From VRUG01 sp965372745 (lineage in GTDB: Bacteria; Planctomycetota; Phycisphaerae; Sedimentisphaerales; Anaerobacaceae), in assembly GCA_965372745.1 (NCBI GenBank), contig CBDVDM010000013.1, positions 1 to 48,695 on the forward strand: a DNA stretch of 48,695 nt. Direction: 5' to 3'. The notes under the pieces were generated by a model. It ran no database searches and was not told the origin of the DNA. It saw only the letters and a list, made by a program, of their open reading frames with translations. The translations under genes and the position numbers were made by a program. Below, in pieces: positions 1-8,174 of this stretch (position 1 is the first letter of the stretch; each line of letters opens with the position of its first letter).

Positions 1-45
1 AGGATAGCCGAATCAATGGGACTTGAGGGTGCCGGAATAGTATAA
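1..45 (+). CDS. 3' end of an unidentified gene (partial)
   Basis: The first reading frame is open from the window edge to a TAA at 43-45 and ends in the residues MGLEGAGIV. The other two forward frames close within 26 bases. Fourteen codons are too few to name a product. The frame is on the same strand as dtd, so it may be the preceding gene. It could also be a chance open frame. Confidence 0.4.
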   Translation, partial: RIAESMGLEGAGIV

Positions 46-53
46 AAACACTT

Positions 54-107
54 AGAGCCTATCCGAATAACAGGGTCGTAATAGAGTGGGTTATTTGGAT
101 AGACTCT
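54..107 (+). repeat. Imperfect inverted repeat upstream of dtd
   Basis: The arms at 54-71 and 90-107 pair over about 18 positions, with two non-Watson-Crick positions (a C-A mismatch and a G-T wobble) and an 18-nt loop. The core arms are CTATCCGAATAAC and GTTATTTGGATAG. No clean T-tract follows. It could be a weak terminator for the gene ending at 45, a structured leader of dtd, or an operator. Confidence 0.4.
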
Positions 108-150
108 TAAGGGTCTATAAAGTCCATAATATCTGGAAGGCAGGGCGGTA

Positions 151-600
151 ATGCGTATTGTTGTTCAGCGAGTATCCAAAGCCGCTGTTTCTGTTAACAG
201 CGGCGTAATTGCAGAAATAAACCGGGGACTGCTCGTATATCTTGGTGTTACACACAATGATACTGAAAACGATGCTCAATTCATCGCTGAGAAAATAACA
301 GGCCTTAGAGTATTTCCTGACCGGCAGGGTAAAATGAATCTCAGTATAAATGACATCAATGGGGATGTCATGTTAGTGAGCAATTTTACGCTTCATGGCG
401 ACTGCAGAAAGGGCAGGCGCCCGGGATTCGATAAGGCTGCAAAGCCAGAACTCGCGAATCAGCTTTATAAAAAAGTGACAGAGTTGATTCGAGAGAAGGG
501 TGTTAACGTTCAAAAAGGGCGGTTCGGCGAACATATGGAAATCGAGAGCACAAATGACGGCCCGGTAACATTCATACTCGATAGTTCAAAACTCTTTTAA
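151..600 (+). CDS. dtd: D-aminoacyl-tRNA deacylase
   Basis: Dtd hydrolyses D-amino acids wrongly attached to tRNA (and achiral glycine from mischarged tRNA) in the cytoplasm, recycling the tRNA. The 149-residue product has the normal family length and starts with the typical MRIVVQRVSKA. Both signature motifs are present: SNFTL at about residues 77-81, corresponding to the SQFTL chiral-recognition motif with Q replaced by N, and NDGPVT at 135-140, containing the Gly-Pro pair that rejects L-amino acids. The ATG at 151 has only a weak purine-rich stretch ahead of it, but the N-terminus matches the family exactly. It is followed 23 bp later by a membrane protein on the same strand. The call is secure; only the regulation is unclear. 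Confidence 0.96.
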   Translation: MRIVVQRVSKAAVSVNSGVIAEINRGLLVYLGVTHNDTENDAQFIAEKITGLRVFPDRQGKMNLSINDINGDVMLVSNFTLHGDCRKGRRPGFDKAAKPELANQLYKKVTELIREKGVNVQKGRFGEHMEIESTNDGPVTFILDSSKLF

Positions 601-623
601 AACTTAAACGATAGGTCTGTACC

Positions 624-1568
624 ATGGCAAAAGAAAATCAAGCTATAAGCGTAATAGAACCAATCAATCCGGCTGTCAGGAGGGTAAAAGAAATTCTTTT
701 TCAGCCATTTGGACTCGGCAAATGGTTTGTCATAGCTTTTTGTGCATGGCTTGCCGGGTTAGCGAATGGTGGCGGCGGTGCGAACTTTTTTCAAAAATTC
801 AACAGGAGCAACCAATCCTTTCATAATGCAAAAGATGCCATCATCGCACATCTGTCGGTAATCATCCCTGTCTTTTTGGCGGTATTGATACTGATAACAG
901 CACTTTGGCTGGTACTGACCTGGCTAAGCAGCAGAGGTAAATTTATGTTCCTGCATTGTGTGGCTAACAATGAGGCGCAGGTGAAAGTACCCTGGCATAA
1001 ATTTCAAAAACATGGTAACAGCCTGTTTCTATTTAGAATCGTACTTGGTATCATCAGTTTTGCAGCAATAGTCATCCCTGTTATTATCACAGTTTTGCTT
1101 GTTCTTCTATCTTCAAAAGCTGAAGGCGGCCCCAGCCTTACCGCTATAATTGGGCTATGTTCGATTGTGTTTTTAATCATCTTAATCATAATCGCGATGT
1201 TACTTGTGGGAAAATTCACAACAGATTTTGTAGTTCCGGTTATGTCACTTCGAACAGCGAGTTGTGTAGACGGATGGAAACAATTTTTGCCTTTGCTTAG
1301 CGCAAATAAGGGGCCTCTTACGCTATACATCCTTTTCCAGATAGTAATATCGATAGTTATCTGCATGATTATCCTGGCAGCTGTTTTAGCGACCTGCTGT
1401 TGTGCATGCTGTTTTCTGGTGATACCGTACCTTGGGACAGTTCTCATGCTGCCGATTTTAATATTCAAACGAGCATATTCACTTTATTACCTGGCGCAGT
1501 TTGGAGCGGAATTTGACTGTTTTGCAGTTGAAGCTGAAACTTCAGCACAAGAGGAAATTACGGAGTAA
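624..1568 (+). CDS. Polytopic membrane protein of unknown function
   Basis: I do not assign a function. The 314-residue product has a short soluble N-terminus with the phrase LFQPFGLGKWFVIAFCAWLAG, then a Gly-rich loop and several long hydrophobic stretches, at about residues 34-50, 74-100, 135-163, 171-198 and 230-285. That suggests five to six transmembrane segments in the inner membrane. A run of adjacent cysteines (CCCACC, about residue 257) lies in a hydrophobic segment. The N-terminal phrase resembles a family of uncharacterised membrane proteins known from planctomycetes and other bacteria. It lies 23 bp after dtd, so the two are probably cotranscribed, and it converges on pfkA with a 32-bp gap. 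Confidence 0.8.
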   Translation: MAKENQAISVIEPINPAVRRVKEILFQPFGLGKWFVIAFCAWLAGLANGGGGANFFQKFNRSNQSFHNAKDAIIAHLSVIIPVFLAVLILITALWLVLTWLSSRGKFMFLHCVANNEAQVKVPWHKFQKHGNSLFLFRIVLGIISFAAIVIPVIITVLLVLLSSKAEGGPSLTAIIGLCSIVFLIILIIIAMLLVGKFTTDFVVPVMSLRTASCVDGWKQFLPLLSANKGPLTLYILFQIVISIVICMIILAAVLATCCCACCFLVIPYLGTVLMLPILIFKRAYSLYYLAQFGAEFDCFAVEAETSAQEEITE

Positions 1569-1600
1569 GAATTTTTCTTCGTGTCTTTCTTCAACAAGTT

Positions 1601-2698
1601 CTATACGCCGAAGCTTGTTTTGACAGCCTTTGCTGCCTGTATTAGCGGATGCTTGAGGGGCACTTTTTTGATTTTTCCTGCTACGCGGCTAAGCGGTATA
1701 CTTTCAAGTCCGCCGCCTTTTTCAACTACAAGATGATTTTTCACACCGGCCATTAAAAGCTCAATTGCTTTATAACCAAAACCGGTTGCCAGCGCCCTGT
1801 CGTAAGCGGTTGGTGTTCCTCCTCTTTGCACATGGCCAAGCGCAACAGCCCTGCAGTCCAGGCCGGTCTTTTCGTGAATCTGTATTGAGAGTTGATTCGC
1901 TATGCCGCCAAGCCGAATGGGGTCAGGACTCTGTTTTAGCTTCTTTGCAATAACCATTTTCCCGCCCTTTTCTTTTGCGCCCTCGGCGGCAACAATAATA
2001 CTGTAGCTTTTACCCTTTTGGGACCTTTCGGTAACAAACCTGCAGATTTTATCAAGTTTGTATGGTATCTCCGGAATCAAAATTACATCCGAACCGCTGG
2101 CAACTCCCGAATACAATGCAATCCAGCCTGCGTATCTGCCCATAACCTCGACAATCATTACCCTGTGATGCGACCCTGCGGTTGTGTGGATTTTGTCAAG
2201 AGCGTCAGTTGCTGTTGTAACCGCTGTATTGAAACCAAAGGTGACATCTGTACCGTACAAATCATTGTCGATGGTCTTGGGCACGCCGATAACAGTCAGC
2301 CCCTTTTTTGCAAAGTCGGCTGCTGATATCATCGTCCCGTCACCGCCGATAATAACAACCGCATCAATCCCGCGTTCTTTAATCGCCTTTAGACATCGGC
2401 TGGATAAATCCCTAAAAACAGTTTTGTTGCCTTGTTTACATGGAAATTTAAACGGGTTAGCCTTATTGGTCGTACCCAGTATTGTTCCACCGACATTGAG
2501 GATATTACTGACATCATTAAAATCGAGCCGGTGAAGCCGATTTTCAATCAGCCCTAAATATCCATCTTCAATCCCCCAGACCTCCAGGCCGTACTTATGC
2601 ATGGCAGTTTTTGTTACAGCGCGTATGACGGCATTTAATCCGGGACAGTCCCCGCCGCCTGTCATAACAGCAATTGACCTGATTTTTGTTTTTCTCAT
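1601..2698 (-). CDS. pfkA: 6-phosphofructokinase, ATP-type active site
   Basis: This enzyme phosphorylates fructose 6-phosphate to fructose 1,6-bisphosphate in glycolysis. The 365-residue protein has the N-terminal nucleotide loop TGGGDCPGLNAVIRA (13-27), GGDGT at 118-122, PKTIDND at 140-146 (D144 is the expected catalytic base) and VMGRYAGW near 185. The residue after GGD is glycine (G121), which in this family indicates ATP rather than pyrophosphate as donor. Lys at 141 is the combination seen in the ATP-using group related to plant and trypanosome enzymes, unlike E. coli PfkA, which has Gly there. The start has an AGGTAAT sequence about 10 nt upstream. It begins 17 bp after tkt and is probably in the same transcript. 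A second, pyrophosphate-type enzyme is encoded at 24165-25376. Confidence 0.93.
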   Translation of the reverse strand: MRKTKIRSIAVMTGGGDCPGLNAVIRAVTKTAMHKYGLEVWGIEDGYLGLIENRLHRLDFNDVSNILNVGGTILGTTNKANPFKFPCKQGNKTVFRDLSSRCLKAIKERGIDAVVIIGGDGTMISAADFAKKGLTVIGVPKTIDNDLYGTDVTFGFNTAVTTATDALDKIHTTAGSHHRVMIVEVMGRYAGWIALYSGVASGSDVILIPEIPYKLDKICRFVTERSQKGKSYSIIVAAEGAKEKGGKMVIAKKLKQSPDPIRLGGIANQLSIQIHEKTGLDCRAVALGHVQRGGTPTAYDRALATGFGYKAIELLMAGVKNHLVVEKGGGLESIPLSRVAGKIKKVPLKHPLIQAAKAVKTSFGV

Positions 2699-2715
2699 TT
2701 TGAAGTTATTACCTG

Positions 2716-4740
2716 TTATTTTATTATTGCTTTTTTAGCTGCTCTTACGACATTTTCTGTTGTAATACCAAACTTCTCGAAGCAGATTTTGCCGGGTGCA
2801 GAGGCACCGAAGGAGTTCATGCCGATAAATTGTCCTTTTTCTCCGAGGTATTTTCCCCACCCCTGTTCAAGGGAGGCTTCTATGGCGACTCTTGATTTTA
2901 CCGTTGGCGGCAAAACTGAATCTTTATAACTCTGGTCCTGCATCTCGAAAAGTTCGAGGCACGGCATAGAGACGACCTGCGTTTTAATACCGCCTGATTC
3001 GAGTTTTTCAGCCGATTCCAGGGCAATTGCGACTTCGGAGCCTGTTGCCATTAACAGGACATCCGGGTTATCGACTTTTCGCAGGATGTATGCTCCTTTA
3101 CTCAGGTTTTCAGCAGAAGTGTATTTGTCCTGGTCTATGACGGGGACTCCCTGACGAGTGAGCACGATTGCTACGGGGCCGTCGTTGTATTGGAGTATGA
3201 ATTTCCATGCAGCAGCGGTTTCGTTGGCATCGGCAGGCCGTATGACAAGCAGATCCGGAATAAGCCTCAGGGCGTTGATGTGTTCTACGGGCTGATGCGT
3301 TGGGCCGTCTTCTCCAACTCCGATACTGTCGTGCGTGAAGAGGAAGATGGTTGGGTGTTTCGAAAGAGCCGCCATGCGAATTGCAGGTTTCATGTAATCG
3401 CTGAATACCAGAAACGTTCCACCGTATGCACGTGTCAGGCCGTTAATTGAGATACCATTCATGATAGCGCCCATGGCGTGTTCCCTGACGCCATAGTATA
3501 TATATCTGCCGTTGTAATTATCTTTTTGGAAATCCGCAGCACCCGCAAATTTGGTGTTATTCGAGCAGGTCAGGTCAGCCGAGCCTGCCAGTATGAACGG
3601 TAGATTTGGCATGAGTGCATCGAGAACCTTCCCCGAGGCTTTACGCGTAGCGATAGAGTTGCCCGCCTCAAACCTCGGCAGGTATTTGTCAGTATCAATA
3701 TCGAGTTTTCCGGAGGAAGCTGATTCGAACTGTTTTGCCAAATCAGGATATGCTTTTTTATATTCAGCAAATAATTTGTCCCATTCGGCTTTGGCATCTT
3801 TGCCTTTTTGGACTTGCTCACGCATATGGGAAAGTACGTCATCAGGTACAGCGAAGTTTTTTTCCGGGTCCCATCCGAATCTTTTTTTCATGAGTTTAAT
3901 TTCATCTTCGCCTAAAGGTGCTCCGTGAGCAGCAGCGGTGTCCTGTTTATTCGGGCTGCCATAGGCGATATGTGTTCGAAGTTTAATCAATGTAGGTTGG
4001 CCGGTATGGGCTTTGGCCTTTTCGAGAGCATTCTCGAAAGAGGCCATATCGTTGCCATCACCGGGCACTTCGATAACGTTCCAGCCGTAGGCCTTGTAAC
4101 GGGCGGTAACATCTTCGGTAAAAGCAAGGTCGGTTTTGCCGTCTATTGTGATGTGGTTATCATCGTAAATAACAATCAGATTATCCAGTCCCAGGTGGCC
4201 GGCTAACGAAGATGCTTCTGAAGAGATACCTTCCTGTATACAGCCGTCACCGGCTATAGCGTAGATTTTGTAATCGATGATAGGGAACCGGTCGCGATTG
4301 AAATAGCTGGCCAGGTATTTTTCTGTGATAGCCATACCGACGGCATTTGAGATACCCTGCCCCAGCGGTCCTGTAGTAACTTCGACGCCAATATCAGGGT
4401 TATATTCGGGATGTCCCGGTGTTTTGCTGCCCCACTGCCTGAATTCTTTAATATCATCCAGTGAAATATCGTATCCGGTCAAATAAAGCAGTGAATAAAG
4501 CAGCATACTGCCGTGTCCTGCAGAGAGAACAAAGCGGTCGCGATTTAGCCAGCGAGGGTCAGATGGATTATGTTTTAGATGTTTTGTCCATAGCATATAC
4601 CCAGCCGGCGCCATTGCGACAGGCATACCCGGATGGCCTGAATTTGCAGTCTGGACGGCGTCGACGGATAAGAAGCGTATGGTTTGAATACAAAGCTGGT
4701 CAAGTTCTGAAATAGAAGAATTCTTTTCGACTGCACTCAT
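2716..4740 (-). CDS. tkt: Transketolase
   Basis: Transketolase is a thiamine-diphosphate enzyme that moves two-carbon ketol units between sugar phosphates in the non-oxidative pentose phosphate pathway. The product has 674 residues, the normal full length. Visible landmarks are TANSGHPGMPVAMAP near residue 33, the thiamine-diphosphate/metal motif starting GDGCIQEG and closing at YDDNHITIDG, a pyrimidine-domain segment with GVREHAMGAIMNG, and the sugar-phosphate-binding region around FTHDSIGVGEDGPTHQP. The ATG is preceded by AGGGA. It is first in a two-gene run with pfkA, linking the pentose phosphate pathway to glycolysis. A promoter-like pair lies just upstream (4792-4820). Confidence 0.97.
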   Translation of the reverse strand: MSAVEKNSSISELDQLCIQTIRFLSVDAVQTANSGHPGMPVAMAPAGYMLWTKHLKHNPSDPRWLNRDRFVLSAGHGSMLLYSLLYLTGYDISLDDIKEFRQWGSKTPGHPEYNPDIGVEVTTGPLGQGISNAVGMAITEKYLASYFNRDRFPIIDYKIYAIAGDGCIQEGISSEASSLAGHLGLDNLIVIYDDNHITIDGKTDLAFTEDVTARYKAYGWNVIEVPGDGNDMASFENALEKAKAHTGQPTLIKLRTHIAYGSPNKQDTAAAHGAPLGEDEIKLMKKRFGWDPEKNFAVPDDVLSHMREQVQKGKDAKAEWDKLFAEYKKAYPDLAKQFESASSGKLDIDTDKYLPRFEAGNSIATRKASGKVLDALMPNLPFILAGSADLTCSNNTKFAGAADFQKDNYNGRYIYYGVREHAMGAIMNGISINGLTRAYGGTFLVFSDYMKPAIRMAALSKHPTIFLFTHDSIGVGEDGPTHQPVEHINALRLIPDLLVIRPADANETAAAWKFILQYNDGPVAIVLTRQGVPVIDQDKYTSAENLSKGAYILRKVDNPDVLLMATGSEVAIALESAEKLESGGIKTQVVSMPCLELFEMQDQSYKDSVLPPTVKSRVAIEASLEQGWGKYLGEKGQFIGMNSFGASAPGKICFEKFGITTENVVRAAKKAIIK

Positions 4741-4791
4741 TATAAGTTCCCTGAAAATCTAAGCACTCTATCATATAAATATGGATTGCTT

Positions 4792-4820
4792 AAGATACCC
4801 CCCACCGGCTTTTACTTCAA
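4792..4820 (-). promoter_or_regulatory. Putative sigma70-type promoter of tkt-pfkA
   Basis: On the minus strand TTGAAG (4815-4820) and TATCTT (4792-4797) are separated by 17 nt. The expected start leaves a leader of about 45 nt before tkt. The -10 box is imperfect. Confidence 0.45.
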
Positions 4821-4893
4821 GCGTTTTTATTATTGTGCGTCAAAAACCGGTTAAATATAGTGCTCACGATTGAATTTTTCTGTTTATTCGCGG

Positions 4894-4920
4894 GTAACAT
4901 ACCTTGAAACAATATGTTAC
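4894..4920. repeat. Perfect 8-bp inverted repeat between hflC and tkt
   Basis: GTAACATA (4894-4901) and TATGTTAC (4913-4920) are exact complements around an 11-nt loop. No T-run follows on either strand, so it looks more like an operator or a stable hairpin than a terminator. It lies about 75 bp upstream of the putative tkt promoter and 39 bp after the hflC stop. Confidence 0.5.
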
Positions 4921-4958
4921 AAACCTGCTCTCGGGAATTTTCTACCCTGAAGGGTATA

Positions 4959-5816
4959 TTATTTTGTCGCAGGACTGAGGTACTGGAAAAATTCGGAATC
5001 TGCAGGCAAAACAATAGTAGTATCTTTTTTCAGAGATTTTTCATAGGCCTCGAGAGTCCTGACGAAAGAGAAGAATTCGGGGTCCTTCTCGAAGGCCTGG
5101 GCATAGATTTTAAGAGCCTCGGCATCGCCCTGGCCCTTGAGTATTTCTGCCTGTCGATAACTTTCAGCAAGCAGGATGGTTTTTTCCTTGTTCGTAGACG
5201 CTCTTATTTTAACGGCTTCCTCTTCTCCTTCAGAGCGGTATTTTTTTGCGATTCTTTGTCTTTCGGCTTTCATACGAGCATAAACCGAATGCGCCACTTC
5301 ACTTGGCAGGTCAGCACGTTTAATCCTGACATCAATAACCTCAAGACCATATTCCCGTGCCTTGGTATCACATTGCGTGTGGACTTTGTCCATAATGGTT
5401 TCTCTATTAATCGATATTACCTCGGTAAGCGTGTGACGAGCAAGTTCCTCTCGAATCTCAGAAAATACAATGTCGTCGAGTCTTTCCTGTGCGCCGCTAA
5501 TATTACGTACAGTTTGGTAGAATTTTAATGGTTCTATAATTTTCCATCGCGCATAATTATCGATAACAAGATGCTTTTTGTCACTTGTGATAATCGGAGC
5601 GGCAGCGGCATCGTATTCAAGGACCCTACGTTCAAAACGATGGACGGTTTGAATAAAGGGGATTTTGAAATTCAGACCTGGCTCTGTAACGGTTCTGACA
5701 TATTTTCCCAACTGGGTAATAATAGCCTGCTCCTTCTCGTCGATTACGAAGACTGAACCTGCGAGCAGGACTAAAGCAGCTAATATTATAATGGCAATAA
5801 TTGTAAGATTTCTCAT
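4959..5816 (-). CDS. hflC: Prohibitin-family membrane protease modulator HflC
   Basis: HflC forms with HflK a large SPFH/prohibitin ring on the periplasmic side of the inner membrane that regulates the AAA protease FtsH. The 285-residue product has one N-terminal transmembrane anchor (about 4-24) followed directly by the SPFH domain (VIDEKEQAIITQLGKYVRTV onward, with the TEPGLNFKIPFIQTV segment). Downstream are the conserved basic and helical part MKAERQRIAKKYRSEGEEEA and the QGDAEALKIYAQAF segment typical of HflC. Its ATG shares one base with the hflK stop codon (TAATG), a sign of translational coupling. FtsH itself is not in the window. Confidence 0.93.
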   Translation of the reverse strand: MRNLTIIAIIILAALVLLAGSVFVIDEKEQAIITQLGKYVRTVTEPGLNFKIPFIQTVHRFERRVLEYDAAAAPIITSDKKHLVIDNYARWKIIEPLKFYQTVRNISGAQERLDDIVFSEIREELARHTLTEVISINRETIMDKVHTQCDTKAREYGLEVIDVRIKRADLPSEVAHSVYARMKAERQRIAKKYRSEGEEEAVKIRASTNKEKTILLAESYRQAEILKGQGDAEALKIYAQAFEKDPEFFSFVRTLEAYEKSLKKDTTIVLPADSEFFQYLSPATK

Positions 5817-6820
5817 TATTTGTCACCTCCTTTTTCAAGGGGTAAAAATTGCAGGAGATTTCCGCCGGTTTCCGGGTCAATTACAAACTTTTTGATACCC
5901 GGCAGAATTTTTTCCATTGTTTCAAGATACAATCTCTTTCGAGTGACTGCCTGTGCTTTTTTATATTCTTTCAGAACAGACAGAAATCTGTCGGCGTCAC
6001 CTTCAGAACGTTTAATTCGTTCTGCTTTGTATGCCTCTGCCGCCCTGATAAGGCTTTCTGCCTTTCCTCTTGCCTTGGGAAGAACATCTTCGCGATACCC
6101 TTCAGCTTCTTTAATAAGTCGTTCTTTATCCTCTTTTGCGCTAACAACGTCGCTGAATGCCCTCGCCACTTCTGCTGGAGGTCGTACTGTTTGCAGTTTG
6201 ACTTCGATTACTTTTATGCCTCCGTCATATCTGTCCATGATTCGCTGAAGCAGTTCCTTGATATCAACTTCAATCTGAAGCTTTTCTCCAATCAAGACAT
6301 CATCAATAGGCCTTTTTCCGACGACCTGTCTTAGAGCAACTTCGGCAGCATCTTTGAGAGCTCCGTTATCTGCTTCTAGTCCTCGCACGTTAAATAAAAA
6401 CGCTTTAGCATCTTTTACGAGGTACTGAACGGTTAACTGCGCATCTATAATCTGCTCGTCACCTGTCAGCATCAATGACTCTTCCGGCTTGAAACGATAT
6501 CTTGCCGGTGGTCCCGCATGAACAGTTTTGAAACCGATTTCAAGTCGTCTTACTTTTTTCACCTTTACCCTGTCAACCTTTTCAATTGGTGCAGGGAAAT
6601 GATAATGTGGTCCCGGCTGAGTGGTGCGAACTGCTTTTCCGAACATTCTGACGATGCCATGCTCATCCGGGCTGACAATATAAATCCCGGATAAAAGCCA
6701 GAGTATCACAGCAGCTGGTATCAGCCATTTAAGCAGGTTGAAATTGAAGTTGAATTTTGGAATATTAAACAACGGGCCGGATTGACCTTCCGACCACTTC
6801 TCAAAGTCTATCGGTGCCAT
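5816..6820 (-). CDS. hflK: Prohibitin-family membrane protease modulator HflK
   Basis: HflK is the partner of HflC in the FtsH-associated complex. The 334-residue product has a short cytoplasmic N-terminus, one transmembrane segment (about 31-49) and then the SPFH domain starting at YIVSPDEHGIVRMFGKAVRT. The C-terminal half is a charged coiled-coil region rich in A, E, K and R (KEDKERLIKEAEGYREDVLP and following). The start has an excellent ribosome-binding site (AGGGAGG, 6-7 nt upstream). A strong promoter lies 55-82 bp upstream. The hflK-hflC order and overlap are as in most Gram-negative bacteria. Confidence 0.93.
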   Translation of the reverse strand: MAPIDFEKWSEGQSGPLFNIPKFNFNFNLLKWLIPAAVILWLLSGIYIVSPDEHGIVRMFGKAVRTTQPGPHYHFPAPIEKVDRVKVKKVRRLEIGFKTVHAGPPARYRFKPEESLMLTGDEQIIDAQLTVQYLVKDAKAFLFNVRGLEADNGALKDAAEVALRQVVGKRPIDDVLIGEKLQIEVDIKELLQRIMDRYDGGIKVIEVKLQTVRPPAEVARAFSDVVSAKEDKERLIKEAEGYREDVLPKARGKAESLIRAAEAYKAERIKRSEGDADRFLSVLKEYKKAQAVTRKRLYLETMEKILPGIKKFVIDPETGGNLLQFLPLEKGGDK

Positions 6821-6874
6821 AATTAGCCTCCCTCAATAAGGGTATCAATTGAATTACCTTCGACTATTGCCTTG

Positions 6875-6902
6875 ATTATAAAGGTGAGCGGGGAAGCGTC
6901 AA
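6875..6902 (-). promoter_or_regulatory. Strong sigma70-type promoter of hflK-hflC
   Basis: On the minus strand TTGACG (6897-6902) and TATAAT (6875-6880, full consensus) are separated by 16 nt. The predicted leader is about 48 nt. This promoter lies inside a short open frame (6823-7005), which argues against that frame being a gene. Confidence 0.7.
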
Positions 6903-6989
6903 GAAAATACTCATTTTTTTTGTGCAGAAAAACCTTCGGGTAAGAATTGCAGGGTTGGAGTATCATTGAAGCTTTGATATTCAGAAAAC

Positions 6990-7658
6990 TTACTTTCGTT
7001 TGCAATTATTAACAATCATCACGAAACCACCCACACCTAACAGCACAATTGTAGCAGGCTCAGGTACGGGAGGCGCAGTAATTTCATAAGCGATATTCTT
7101 TACAAAAACACTTCCGGTGGTTTCAGCGACGATAATTTTACTAACTATATCAGCAGTATTTGCTCCGAGCAGCCCGCCAATATCGATAGTAATCTTTTTG
7201 CGACTTACAGAAGTGGCGGCAGACCAGTTGGGATGAGACTCTGTAAAGGTCAGTTCAGGGCTTCCGGAGAGTTGCAGAATCAGCTTTGGAGAATCGTATC
7301 GGTCTTCAAAACAGTTTAATTTGATGACGACAGAGGCAGCTTCCACATTATTAGTAAAGTCGAACACAACAGCTTCGTTCGAATTACCTCCGTCCCATGT
7401 AATTGCAGTTGCTCCTGTGTCGGCGAGAGAGCGCACCCCCAAACCTTTGTACATCTCAAGATAAAGGGTACCAGCGGTTGGCGCCTCAAGGTCAGCAAGA
7501 GAGGTGATATACAGGTCATCGATAGTCAGAGACGTACCGAGACTGCCTTTGGCTATAGCCAGAGTATCAGGTGTGAAATCGACCTCTACCAGTCTTGCCG
7601 ATACAGGCGCAGCAATAGCGGTTACTACACAAAGAGTAGTTAGCATTCTCATATTCAT
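6990..7658 (-). CDS. PEP-CTERM sorting-domain protein
   Basis: This is an exported protein of unknown role. The 222-residue product begins with a signal peptide (MNMRMLTTLCVVTAIAAPVSA). It continues as a beta-rich domain rich in T, S, D and G, and ends in a textbook PEP-CTERM tail: the motif VPEPAT, a hydrophobic helix (IVLLGVGGFVMIV) and a basic end, NCKRK. In PEP-CTERM systems such tails are recognised by an exosortase (EpsH-type) and the protein goes to the cell surface or extracellular matrix. No exosortase gene is in this window. The start is supported by AGGAAG about 6 nt upstream. The gene is divergent from a histidine kinase 516 bp away. Confidence 0.88.
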   Translation of the reverse strand: MNMRMLTTLCVVTAIAAPVSARLVEVDFTPDTLAIAKGSLGTSLTIDDLYITSLADLEAPTAGTLYLEMYKGLGVRSLADTGATAITWDGGNSNEAVVFDFTNNVEAASVVIKLNCFEDRYDSPKLILQLSGSPELTFTESHPNWSAATSVSRKKITIDIGGLLGANTADIVSKIIVAETTGSVFVKNIAYEITAPPVPEPATIVLLGVGGFVMIVNNCKRK

Positions 7659-7943
7659 CTTTTTCTTCCTACAAACTTCTTAGTCACTTTTGGTTAGAAA
7701 TCTTCCTACTTAAAATATTTCAAATGTTTTTCTGAATACCAAATAGTTCTCCAGAAAATCTGCACATGGATTTTTATTTGTGGCTCACATTAGAGTATTC
7801 ATAAACGAAACTAGCGATTTTTCTTAATTACCGGCCGATAATTACCTGGCTTAACGCCTTGATTTCGCCATTTTTACCTGACTGTTGGCCCGTCGAAAAA
7901 TGTGCTAACATTATAAAAAAACTGAAATTGGGTAAAATTCTGT

Positions 7944-7971
7944 TTGACTTGAACTTCGGTTAAAATATACT
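7944..7971 (+). promoter_or_regulatory. Putative strong promoter of the two-component operon
   Basis: TTGACT (7944-7949) and TATACT (7966-7971) are separated by 16 nt, each matching the sigma70 consensus at five of six positions. The predicted transcript starts near 7978, giving a long leader of almost 200 nt before the kinase. Confidence 0.6.
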
Positions 7972-7999
7972 TATTTGTACCGCTAACCAGAGAGAGCGT

Positions 8000-8092
8000 A
8001 TGTATGGCGAATACTGTTTGAAAAAAGGTATTTCAGGGGAAAAACAGGGGGCATCATTGGGGGGACAAGTTCGAGTGCTGTTTAGGATTTAA
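8000..8092 (+). CDS. Possible 30-residue leader peptide
   Basis: An ATG at 8000, preceded by the purine run AGAGAG and about 22 nt after the predicted transcript start, opens a frame encoding MYGEYCLKKGISGEKQGAS and eleven further residues, ending at a TAA at 8090-8092. Its position is right for a leader peptide, but nothing shows it is conserved or translated. The G-rich tail (three G-runs) could also simply be structured leader RNA. Confidence 0.25.
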   Translation: MYGEYCLKKGISGEKQGASLGGQVRVLFRI

Positions 8093-8174
8093 AAGCTGCA
8101 TCCGGACATACCCAAATCAGCCTTAATTTACCCTAACAGCAAAGCGATTTTTGTTGCTGGTCAGGACCTTGCTA

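Larger units (their letters stand above)
7659..8174. other. Divergent intergenic region, 516 bp
   Basis: This stretch lies between the PEP-CTERM gene (leftward) and the histidine kinase (rightward). It holds a strong rightward promoter (7944-7971), a possible 30-codon ORF (8000-8092) and three G-runs within 8036-8066. The left part is AT-rich and I found no convincing leftward promoter in it. Confidence 0.7.

Noticed and set aside
6823..7005. Open frame of 60 codons upstream of hflK
   Set aside because: It contains the strong hflK promoter (6875-6902) within it and has no family features; it is chance open sequence.
8036..8066. Possible G-quadruplex (G4, G5, G6 runs) in the kinase leader
   Set aside because: Only three separate G-runs are present and four are needed for a canonical structure; it could still form with a split run but is not supportable.
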